The position numbers and the translations under genes are program-made. Below the pieces are notes generated by a model. That model was not told where the DNA came from, searched no databases, and saw only the letters and a list, made by a program, of their open reading frames with translations. A DNA stretch of 64,000 nt, from the NCBI GenBank assembly GCA_964592125.1, contig CAZQBV010000001.1:1-64000 (forward strand), in the 5' to 3' direction. Numbering within the stretch: position 1 is the stretch's first letter; the number at the start of each line of letters is the position of its first letter. Origin of the DNA: UBA5399 sp964592125. Lineage in GTDB: Bacteria > Bacillota > Clostridia > Christensenellales > Christensenellaceae. This document shows positions 1 to 6,532 of the stretch, piece after piece.

Positions 1-1
1 G

Positions 2-118
2 GTACGGGCGGGTGGCTCTACACGAATGATGCACGAAGACCTAGAACGATTGGCCAAACGCCATAATACAAGTATTGCAGAAATGAAAAAACAACTATTG
101 GAGGAAATGGAACGATGA
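2..118 (+). CDS. C-terminal end of an unidentified protein (partial)
   Basis: An open frame enters from the left edge and ends at TGA 116-118, giving about 38 residues that finish in a charged helical stretch (KKQLLEEMER). The stop overlaps the guaA ATG as ATGA, so the two genes are translationally coupled. Too little is visible to name the product. The helical, Lys/Glu-rich tail would suit a small regulatory or DNA-binding protein, but that is only a guess. Confidence 0.45.
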   Translation, partial: VRAGGSTRMMHEDLERLAKRHNTSIAEMKKQLLEEMER

Positions 119-1647
119 GGGAGACTGTGATCGTACTCGACTTTGGGGGACAATATAACCAGCTGATAGCACGGCGCGTGAGAGATGCGCATGTGTACGC
201 GGAGTTGTTGCCTTATAATACAGATATAGAAGTAATAAAGGCCAAAAAGCCAATAGGAATTATATTTACGGGTGGTCCAAATAGTGTATATGATGACAAG
301 GCGCCCAAGTGTAGCGCAGAGATGCTGGAGCTAGGTATTCCTGTTTTGGGCATTTGCTATGGCAGCCAAATGATTAGCCTTCTGCTGGAAGGCAATGTGG
401 TAAAAGCGCCTTCTGGCCAATATGGCAAAACAGACATCATTTATCAAACGAAGAATGTGCTGTTTCAGGATTTAGAAAAAGAATCTGTATGTTGGATGAG
501 CCATATGGATTATATAGACAAAGCGCCTGTGGGCTTTGAAGTGACCGCAACCACGGAAACCTGCCCTGTAGCAGCTTTTGCCAATGATGAAAAGAAAATT
601 TATGGTGTGCAGTTTCACCCGGAAGTGCAGCATACGGAAAAAGGGCAAAGCATATTGGAACATTTTTTGTTTGATGTGTGCGGTGCAAAAGGGGACTGGA
701 CAATGGCCAGCTATGCCAAGCAATCCATTGAAAATATTCGCAAACAAGTGGGGGACAAAAAGGTGCTGCTGGCACTTTCTGGCGGTGTGGATAGCTCTGT
801 ATGCGCAGTGTTGCTGAATAAAGCAATTGGCACAAACCTTACCTGCGTTTATGTGGATACGGGAATGATGCGCAAGCATGAATCGGAAGAAGTAGATAGA
901 GTGTTTCGTGAACAATTTAAGATTAATTTGGTGCATGTGAAGGCAGAGAAACGCTTTTTGGAAAAACTGGCAGGAGTAAGCGAACCAGAACAGAAGCGTA
1001 AAATAATTGGTGAAGAATTTATTCGTGTGTTTGAGGATGAAGCGAAAAAAATTGGTAAAGTAAGCTTTTTGGCACAGGGCACCATTTATCCAGATGTTGT
1101 AGAAAGTGGTGTGGGTGATGCTGCACTGATAAAAAGCCACCACAATGTAGGTGGGCTACCAGACCATGTAGATTTTGATGAGATTATTGAACCATTGCGA
1201 GAGTTGTTTAAAGATGAGGTGCGTACATTGGGTGAAGAGATTGGCCTGCCGCATCACATGGTATGGAGGCAGCCTTTCCCAGGCCCTGGGCTGGCAATTC
1301 GGGTAATTGGGGAGATTACCAAGCCTAAGCTGGACTTATTGCGTGACGTAGACTATATTTTTCGCGATGAAATTGCCAAAGCGGGGCTGGAGGAACAAAT
1401 TTGGCAGTATTTTGCTGTGTTGACCGATATGAGAAGTGTGGGTGTAATGGGGGACGAGCGTACCTATGATTACACGGTGGCACTGCGTGGGGTTACCAGT
1501 GTGGATGCGATGACGGCGGACTGGGCACGCATACCTTATGATGTGCTGGAGAAAGTTTCGAACCGCATTATCAATGAAGTGGGGCATATCAACAGGATTG
1601 TTTACGACATTACCAGCAAGCCGCCGGCAACGATCGAGTGGGAGTAA
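115..1647 (+). CDS. guaA: GMP synthase (glutamine-hydrolysing)
   Basis: It converts XMP, ATP and glutamine to GMP, the last step of guanine nucleotide synthesis in the cytoplasm. The 510-residue length is normal. The N-terminal class I glutamine amidotransferase domain has the nucleophile in GICYGSQ (about residue 81) and the HPEVQH His/Glu pair. The ATP pyrophosphatase domain has the SGGVDSS P-loop near residue 221. The C-terminal dimerisation domain ends in the typical IEWE. The upstream reading frame contains GGAGGAAATGG just before the ATG, which serves as the ribosome binding site. The 3' end of this gene is copied twice downstream (3364 and 4001), which suggests it has served as an integration site. 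Confidence 0.97.
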   Translation: MRETVIVLDFGGQYNQLIARRVRDAHVYAELLPYNTDIEVIKAKKPIGIIFTGGPNSVYDDKAPKCSAEMLELGIPVLGICYGSQMISLLLEGNVVKAPSGQYGKTDIIYQTKNVLFQDLEKESVCWMSHMDYIDKAPVGFEVTATTETCPVAAFANDEKKIYGVQFHPEVQHTEKGQSILEHFLFDVCGAKGDWTMASYAKQSIENIRKQVGDKKVLLALSGGVDSSVCAVLLNKAIGTNLTCVYVDTGMMRKHESEEVDRVFREQFKINLVHVKAEKRFLEKLAGVSEPEQKRKIIGEEFIRVFEDEAKKIGKVSFLAQGTIYPDVVESGVGDAALIKSHHNVGGLPDHVDFDEIIEPLRELFKDEVRTLGEEIGLPHHMVWRQPFPGPGLAIRVIGEITKPKLDLLRDVDYIFRDEIAKAGLEEQIWQYFAVLTDMRSVGVMGDERTYDYTVALRGVTSVDAMTADWARIPYDVLEKVSNRIINEVGHINRIVYDITSKPPATIEWE

Positions 1648-1656
1648 GTAACAAAA
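1633..1656 (+). repeat. guaA 3' end, first copy of a direct repeat (putative attL)
   Basis: The last codons of guaA (ATC GAG TGG GAG TAA) and the following GTAACAAAA recur at 3364-3386 with one substitution and one single-base gap, and in shorter form at 4001-4014. Integrases of genomic islands are known to use the guaA 3' end. The attachment-site reading is inference, because no integrase gene is present. Confidence 0.5.
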
Positions 1657-1697
1657 CTCCGGAAGCTCTCTAAACAAGCGGGTTTCCGGAGTTTTTT
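1655..1697 (+). terminator. Rho-independent terminator of guaA
   Basis: The inverted repeat AACTCCGGA (1655-1663) / TCCGGAGTT (1685-1693) is followed directly by a run of T. It lies 7 bases after the guaA stop codon. Confidence 0.85.
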
Positions 1698-1853
1698 AGT
1701 TTTGACATTTGACTTGAATTGTTGAAACCAAGACAAACTTTGAAATATAGAACCAAAGAGACTTTATCATGGGTTGCTTGGTGAAGCAGATGAGACTATA
1801 TATGTTTCATTGGTCTAGTGCATAACATTATATAGAGGGGTATATGCTACATA

Positions 1854-2555
1854 ATGGAAATAATGGCAAAAGGTATAGTATACATATTGACAAACCCGTG
1901 TCTGGATGGATGGGTGAAGATAGGCATGACAGAACGGAATGATGTGGAAAAAAGGTTACAAGAATTAAACTCACCTGCAAATATACCTCTTTCTTATAGG
2001 TGTTATGCAACTTATGAAGTTGAAAATCCGCTTGAAGTTGAGAAACGCATTCATAGTCTCATTGACAGAGTGGATAACTCATTACATGCACGAGAAGAAC
2101 TAGGTAATGGTAAAATACGTGAGCGTGAGTTTTTTCGGATTTCTCCCGAAACAGCATATGGCATATTTGTAGATATAGCAGTGCTACGCAATGACCGAGA
2201 TAGTCTTAAAATATACGAACCTACTATGGAAGAAGCGAGAGAAGAAGAAATTGCTGATACCAAACCGAGGCGATCAAATAGTTCTTTTGAGCTATTAGGA
2301 ATACCGGCTGGTACGGAAATAGCATTTCTATTTGACGATAGTATTGTTGCAAGAGTTTTGGATGATAGTAACAGCGTGGAATATGAGAGCGAAAAATATT
2401 CTGTAACAGCCTTAGCACGTAAGCTGTTAGTAGAAAAGCGTGATTGGAAAGCAACATCAAGTGCCAATGGCTGGAGGTTTTTCACAAAAAGCGGAGTTAC
2501 TTTAAGCGATTTGCGAGATAAGATCGAAAATGAAAATATAGATAATAACACATAG
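1854..2555 (+). CDS. GIY-YIG (T5orf172/MUG113-like) protein with C-terminal RAMA-like domain
   Basis: The 233-residue protein begins with a GIY-YIG-type fold of the T5orf172 class: VYIL near residue 9, then VKIGMT, followed by the helix with EKRLQELN. The C-terminal 75 residues resemble the RAMA domain often found with restriction or methylation systems: a GTEIAFLFDDSIVARVLD strand pair, then NGWRFFT and LSDLRDKI. The first domain suggests a nuclease and the second suggests recognition of modified DNA, but neither activity is demonstrated. The RBS-like GAGGGG (1835-1840) lies 13 bases before ATG 1854; ATG 1863 is an alternative start. The gene lies between two guaA 3' end copies and is probably acquired DNA. 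Confidence 0.65.
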   Translation: MEIMAKGIVYILTNPCLDGWVKIGMTERNDVEKRLQELNSPANIPLSYRCYATYEVENPLEVEKRIHSLIDRVDNSLHAREELGNGKIREREFFRISPETAYGIFVDIAVLRNDRDSLKIYEPTMEEAREEEIADTKPRRSNSSFELLGIPAGTEIAFLFDDSIVARVLDDSNSVEYESEKYSVTALARKLLVEKRDWKATSSANGWRFFTKSGVTLSDLRDKIENENIDNNT

Positions 2556-2633
2556 TTTCCGGCAACAAAATGGCGAAAAAAGCATCAAATCATAAAAAAT
2601 CATCGGTTGAATACTTACACTGGTGATTTTCCA

Positions 2634-2662
2634 TTGAAGAAAAAAAGCTTCTGTGGTACAAT
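2634..2662 (+). promoter_or_regulatory. Promoter of the toxin-antitoxin pair
   Basis: TTGAAG (2634-2639) and TACAAT (2657-2662) are separated by 17 bases. A short GTGG/CCAC inverted repeat brackets the -10 element and could be the autoregulatory operator typical of such modules. Confidence 0.5.
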
Positions 2663-2688
2663 AATCCCACGTAAGGAGTGTGAGTTTT

Positions 2689-2949
2689 ATGCCTAAAATT
2701 ATACCAATACGCGATTTGAAAAATACAACAGCACTATCTGCGCTGTGCCATGAACTTAATGAGCCTGTTTATGTGACTAAAAATGGCTATAGCGACTTGG
2801 TTATTATGAGCAGTGATGTTTATGATAAAGCTGTGTTTATGCAGGAAGTATTTATGAAGCTGAGCGAAGCGGAAGAAGATATTGTGCAAGGTAAAACGAA
2901 AGATGCTGGCAATTCGCTTTCGCAGTTAAGGAAAAAATATGGCGTATAA
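2689..2949 (+). CDS. Type II antitoxin, Phd/YefM-RelB family
   Basis: The 86-residue protein has the Phd/YefM layout: an N-terminal DNA-binding half (IIPIRDLKNTTALSALC, then PVYVTKNGYSDLVIMS, then YDKA) and an acidic C-terminal tail that would wrap the toxin. It should neutralise the toxin encoded next door and repress the operon. ATG 2689 is chosen because AAGGAG (2673-2678) sits 10 bases upstream; GTG 2680 would leave no spacing. The 3' end overlaps the toxin gene by 11 bases, the usual coupling in these pairs. Confidence 0.85.
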   Translation: MPKIIPIRDLKNTTALSALCHELNEPVYVTKNGYSDLVIMSSDVYDKAVFMQEVFMKLSEAEEDIVQGKTKDAGNSLSQLRKKYGV

Positions 2950-3250
2950 CGTTGCAATTACAGCTTCTGCGGAAAAAGATTTGGATGCTATTTTACGCTA
3001 CATAGTGGAAGAACTTTGCAATGTGGATGCGGCTGTTTCATTTGCCGATGAAGTACAGGAAAAATATGATGTGTTAAGTGATAATCCACACGCCTATGAA
3101 GCGATGCAGCATGAGTTGCTAAAGCAACGTGGATACCGCAGGGTAGTAATTTCAAACTATGTCATGGTGTACTTTATAAAAGAGGAGGAAAGCACAATTT
3201 ATATCATGCGCTTTTTCTATGGACGGCAAGACTATCTGAAACAACTGTGA
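2939..3250 (+). CDS. RelE/ParE-family toxin
   Basis: The 103-residue product has the ParE/RelE pattern: a helical N-terminal half (SAEKDLDAILRYI), then the beta-sheet with RGYRRVVISNYVMVYFI and a final IYIMRFFYGRQDY. Members either cleave mRNA on the ribosome (RelE) or inhibit gyrase (ParE); the sequence alone does not decide. The GYRR-NYVMVY-RFFYGRQDY pattern is typical of the ParE/YoeB-like branch with a complete C-terminal strand, so the toxin looks intact. It is translated by overlap from the antitoxin. Confidence 0.85.
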   Translation: MAYNVAITASAEKDLDAILRYIVEELCNVDAAVSFADEVQEKYDVLSDNPHAYEAMQHELLKQRGYRRVVISNYVMVYFIKEEESTIYIMRFFYGRQDYLKQL

Positions 3251-3363
3251 GTACATTTGAGTACAGACGTAGGCTATTCAAATGAATAAAAGCAAATATG
3301 AACAAATAGATTGTAGAAAATCCCTTTATTATGAAGAAAAGTAAATGTGATAAACGCTCTGGT

Positions 3364-3386
3364 ATCGAGTGGGAATAAGTACAAAA
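3364..3386 (+). repeat. Second copy of the guaA 3' end (putative att site)
   Basis: ATCGAGTGGGA matches guaA 1633-1643 exactly. After one substitution the match continues as TAAGTA, then CAAAA after a one-base gap. Read in frame it still spells Ile-Glu-Trp-Glu-stop, the GuaA C-terminus, although no gene precedes it. This is what a junction left by site-specific integration at guaA would look like. Confidence 0.5.
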
Positions 3387-3431
3387 ATTCTTTTTGGTTG
3401 AGATTTTTGAAAAGTGAAACGGAGTGATATT

Positions 3432-3863
3432 TTGCAAAGAATAAAACATATACTGGCGGTAGTTATACTGCTTGTGCTACTTGGTGGATGCTCTGGATTA
3501 GCGCCAAAATCTCAAGAAGAATTATGGGGATGTTCTCTGAAAATTACGCTATCTTCTTGGAGTGGATGGGAAGAAGGCTATGATCCACAAGAAGTCATCT
3601 ATGAATTTAAAATTGACAGCCTTGGAGAAATTACAGTTCCACCCGAAGGTGGGTTCGGATTTAATATTACGGAGATAAATGCCAATGGAATTACCTTTGA
3701 TACAGAGGAACCCTTATCTCCGTTGGGCAGCACGATTAATTTGGGTACTGAGCAAACGGTTTTCACTGTTTACCAAGGGCATATGCTTTCTTTAGTTACA
3801 CCGACCATGGATTATGGCACAGTGTATATAATTGAGCCAGTCGATTTGTTTCGTGTTAATTAA
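3432..3863 (+). CDS. Small lipoprotein of unknown function
   Basis: A lipoprotein signal peptide is clear: charged start, hydrophobic ILAVVILLVLL, then lipobox LGGC. The mature part is about 120 residues, rich in beta-type strands and acidic residues, with no recognised domain. It would be lipidated by Lgt and anchored to the outer face of the membrane. TTG 3432 is preferred because CGGAG (3420-3424) lies 7 bases upstream; GTG 3414 lacks a ribosome binding site. It lies between the second and third guaA 3' end copies, so it may be cargo of a separate insertion. Confidence 0.65.
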   Translation: MQRIKHILAVVILLVLLGGCSGLAPKSQEELWGCSLKITLSSWSGWEEGYDPQEVIYEFKIDSLGEITVPPEGGFGFNITEINANGITFDTEEPLSPLGSTINLGTEQTVFTVYQGHMLSLVTPTMDYGTVYIIEPVDLFRVN

Positions 3864-4171
3864 ATAGATTTTCAGGATGCTAGAAACATTCTGGCAAAAA
3901 AATCAGATAGCCTAAAGTATATGGGTAATACATATAATAGGAATACTACAAGCTAAATCATTTATACAAAATTGTTTAAGTTATAGATTTTAGACACAAA
4001 TGGGAGTAAGCAACTCAATCCCTGCAAATCTTTTCATAGATAAGGCTTTGTGGTTTTTTTATATTTTTGGTATTAAATTGTCTTAAGTAAAAAAGAAAAA
4101 TAGCCTTTAATGCAGTAATGAATTCATTACACAACAATTTTGATATGAAAAATGTATTTGGGTGCTTCTGG
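3864..4171. other. AT-rich intergenic stretch without a gene
   Basis: I see no supportable coding sequence here. The only structured element is the short guaA-end copy at 4001-4014; the rest is AT-rich sequence leading to the chemoreceptor promoter. Confidence 0.5.
4001..4014 (+). repeat. Third, short copy of the guaA 3' end
   Basis: TGGGAGTAAG is identical to guaA 1639-1648 and the next four bases differ once (CAAC versus TAAC). It encodes Trp-Glu-stop. Ten to fourteen bases is short, so chance is possible, but the position at the end of the accessory patch fits an outer att remnant. Confidence 0.35.
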
Positions 4172-4200
4172 TTGACCTTGAATTTGCCATATGATATGAT
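4172..4200 (+). promoter_or_regulatory. Sigma-A type promoter of the first chemoreceptor gene
   Basis: TTGACC (4172-4177) and TATGAT (4195-4200) are spaced by 17 bases, 58 bases before the coding start. Confidence 0.55.
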
Positions 4201-4258
4201 TTCAAATGTATACAATTTAATTGCGGTACCAAAATAGGTTTGAAATGAAGGGTGAAAA

Positions 4259-5938
4259 ATGAAGGGTAAACGAAAGTCGGTAGCTGGTAAAATTTCTAAG
4301 ATTGCAATTATTATGGTGGTTATAAGTTCGATAGGAGTGGGTTTCTTTGGCTATTATCTTAATAGAGAAAGTACCATCCGTTTTCATGCTGATAAAGCGG
4401 CGGCCATTGCCGTATCAATGGCAGATTCAATTGATACCGCGCAGTTGAAAGAAAGTATAGACACAAATGAGAAAACACCATATTGGAATGTTTTGCAGAA
4501 TAACTTTAACCTAGCAATCCAACACAATGATCTTGCATACCTATATGCACTCAATAAAGAATTTGACAGCAATGTAACATATATTCTTACTGGGCTGAAG
4601 CCAGGAGACGAATCGTACGGCGATTTAGGAACACAAGAAACGATTGATGTTTTTTCTGATACGGCATTGGAAGCACTAAAAACAGGCCAAATAATGACAA
4701 CCGAAGCGTATGTATCCGAGGGCTATGGTACATTAGTCTCTGGATATGCGCCAATCCTAGATGAAAACAATCAAATGTTGGGGATTGTTGGTGCTGATCT
4801 AAATATTACGGATGTTTTGGCAGAAACAAACAGCTTTGGGTTAAGTATTCTTTTGATAGTTGCGGCATTTAGCATAGGATTTGGTATTATCTCATACAAA
4901 TACTTCACTCATTCTATCGGTAAACCAATCAAAGAACTTTCAGGAATAGCCCTAAAAATTGCACTTGGCGATCTGGATGCAAATGTTAATATCCAAAATA
5001 ACGATGAAATAGGTGAACTTGCGGAATCATTTATTGCTATGAATGAAAGCACGCGTGCGCAATCTTCTATTCTTATGGCGGTTTCGGAAGGGAATTTGAC
5101 GGTATCGCCTACTATAAAAAGTGACAATGACGTAATGGGTCTGTCCATAAAAAGAATTATTGATCAACTGAACAAAATGTTTTCTGAAATTAATGCTGGG
5201 GCAGCCCAAGTGTCGAATGGCTCTAAGCAGGTTGCCAACAGTGCTCAATTTTTGGCACAAGCCACTACAGAACAGTCGGAAATTGCGGAAAGATTATCAG
5301 ACACTATTTCTGATGTATCCAGTAAAACCAGTTTGAATGCGGAGTTGGCAGAGAAAGCGGCCGTGCTGGGGGGATTGATAAAAGAAAATGCCAACAAAGG
5401 CTCGGACAAAATGAAGCTTATGGTAAAAGCTGTGGAGGAAATAAATGAAGCTAGCCTATCCATAAGAAACGTCATTAAAATTATAGATGATATTGCTTTC
5501 CAAACCAATATATTGGCACTGAACGCTGCTGTAGAAGCAGCACGGGCAGGGGAACACGGCAAAGGCTTTGCTGTGGTTGCGGACGAAGTGCGCGTACTAG
5601 CCAAAAAAAGTTCGGATTCCGCACGCGATACAACATCTTTGATATCTAATTCTATTGAAAAGACAACCTTGGGAGTGCAAATAGCAAATCAAACGAACGA
5701 ATCTTTGCATGAGATTGTTGAAGGTATAGATGAAAGCAGTTCCATTGTAAGTGAAATAGCACAGCTATCTGAAAAGCAGATAGACGATATTGAAAAAATA
5801 AACGGAGCAATTGAACAAGTGGTTGACGTAATTCAACAAAATAGTGCAACCGCAGAGCAGAGCGCAGCAGCTAGTGAAGAAATGAGTAGCCAAGCCAATT
5901 TGCTGGATGAACTGATTGCACAATTTAAGCTGAAATAA
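4259..5938 (+). CDS. Methyl-accepting chemotaxis protein
   Basis: The 559-residue transmembrane receptor should signal to CheA/CheW. The order is: TM1 (about 13-32), an extracytoplasmic sensor of about 160 residues, TM2 (about 193-214), HAMP (about 215-267) and a long cytoplasmic coiled coil. The conserved hairpin tip reads DDIAFQTNILALNAAVEAAR near residue 410, followed by FAVVADEVR. The extracytoplasmic part resembles a Cache-type ligand domain (AYLYALNKEF, VSGYAPI, GADLNIT), but the ligand is unknown. AAGGG lies 6 bases before ATG 4259. A five-codon ATG ORF (4245-4262) overlaps the start in another frame and may be accidental. Confidence 0.93.
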   Translation: MKGKRKSVAGKISKIAIIMVVISSIGVGFFGYYLNRESTIRFHADKAAAIAVSMADSIDTAQLKESIDTNEKTPYWNVLQNNFNLAIQHNDLAYLYALNKEFDSNVTYILTGLKPGDESYGDLGTQETIDVFSDTALEALKTGQIMTTEAYVSEGYGTLVSGYAPILDENNQMLGIVGADLNITDVLAETNSFGLSILLIVAAFSIGFGIISYKYFTHSIGKPIKELSGIALKIALGDLDANVNIQNNDEIGELAESFIAMNESTRAQSSILMAVSEGNLTVSPTIKSDNDVMGLSIKRIIDQLNKMFSEINAGAAQVSNGSKQVANSAQFLAQATTEQSEIAERLSDTISDVSSKTSLNAELAEKAAVLGGLIKENANKGSDKMKLMVKAVEEINEASLSIRNVIKIIDDIAFQTNILALNAAVEAARAGEHGKGFAVVADEVRVLAKKSSDSARDTTSLISNSIEKTTLGVQIANQTNESLHEIVEGIDESSSIVSEIAQLSEKQIDDIEKINGAIEQVVDVIQQNSATAEQSAAASEEMSSQANLLDELIAQFKLK

Positions 5939-5964
5939 ATTTAGAATTTTAATTTGAACGGGAT

Positions 5965-6006
5965 CGCTTTATCTAAACAGAGATGCTTAGATAAAGCGTT
6001 TTCTTG
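5965..6006 (+). terminator. Terminator after the chemoreceptor gene
   Basis: A perfect 12-base stem, CGCTTTATCTAA (5965-5976) / TTAGATAAAGCG (5987-5998), is followed by TTTTCTT. Confidence 0.85.
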
Positions 6007-6007
6007 T

Positions 6008-6262
6008 AGTGAAACCACTGGCTATGTCGGTGGTTGAGGAAAAGCTTTAGTGATGCAAGAAAAATTCTCCATTTGATAAAATGAACTTGGTTTGCCAACC
6101 AAGAAAAAAATGGTACAGCAAGAATGTCGAAATTGATAAATAACTTGCTTTTCTTGACTAAAATGGAAAATACAAATATTGCAATATTGCCCCCATTTGA
6201 TGAGGAAAAACGCCCCTGTTAGCATTGAAATCAGTTCAGGGCAAAGGCTATTGCCTGATAGA
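6008..6262. mobile_element. Possible remnant of an IS200/IS605-type element
   Basis: A hairpin AACCACTG/CGGTGGTT (6013-6035, one G-T pair) is followed by GAGGAAAAGCTTT, recalling the subterminal hairpins of IS200/IS605 elements in Clostridia. A second imperfect hairpin with CAGGGCAA/TTGCCTG arms lies at about 6236-6256. The sequence between encodes no transposase; a 67-codon minus-strand ORF here has no recognisable motif. If real, this is a transposase-less end pair of about 250 bases. The call rests on resemblance only. Confidence 0.25.
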
Positions 6263-6343
6263 ACGGTTAGAAAAGGGTATTAAAACATAATTCTTGGCAG
6301 CAAGATATTTTTTCTATTTTATACTGTTTTTGTACTAATTTTG

Positions 6344-6352
6344 TGATATAAT
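6344..6352 (+). promoter_or_regulatory. Extended -10 promoter ahead of a short terminated transcript
   Basis: TGATATAAT (TG-N-TATAAT) at 6344-6352 would start transcription near 6359. The strong terminator at 6375-6419 follows at once, implying a leader or small RNA of about 60 nucleotides. The -35 region (CTGTTT at 6324-6329, 17-base spacing) is weak. Confidence 0.4.
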
Positions 6353-6374
6353 AAATAAATAGATAAAATTTGTA

Positions 6375-6419
6375 GAAACCGGCTGAATAAAGGTATTATT
6401 CAGGCCGGTTTCGGTTTTT
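6375..6419 (+). terminator. Strong terminator/attenuator upstream of the M13 peptidase gene
   Basis: Arms GAAACCGGCTGAATAA (6375-6390) and TTATTCAG plus CCGGTTTC (6396-6412) pair over 16 bases with one bulged G at 6404, a five-base loop and a T run. There is no gene immediately upstream on this strand, so it either ends a small RNA or attenuates the peptidase gene starting at 6533. Confidence 0.75.
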
Positions 6420-6532
6420 AAACAGTAGAAAAGTGCCGATAGGAAAGAAACGAAGGGCTGCTCTGGAATGGTTCCGTGACTAGAAAAAAGTATGTTCTAT
6501 AGAGATTAATTATATTTATAGGGAGGTAAAAA

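Noticed and set aside
472..1143. Long minus-strand open frame of 223 codons inside guaA
   Set aside because: It is antisense to a certain gene, has no ribosome binding site and shows no domain. The same reasoning removes similar long antisense frames inside the other clear genes, for example 12686-13276 and 48109-49014.
6236..6262. Sequence AGGGCAAA suggesting a cyclic-di-GMP (GEMM) riboswitch
   Set aside because: The conserved second block (GACGCAAAGCC) and the tetraloop receptor arrangement are absent.
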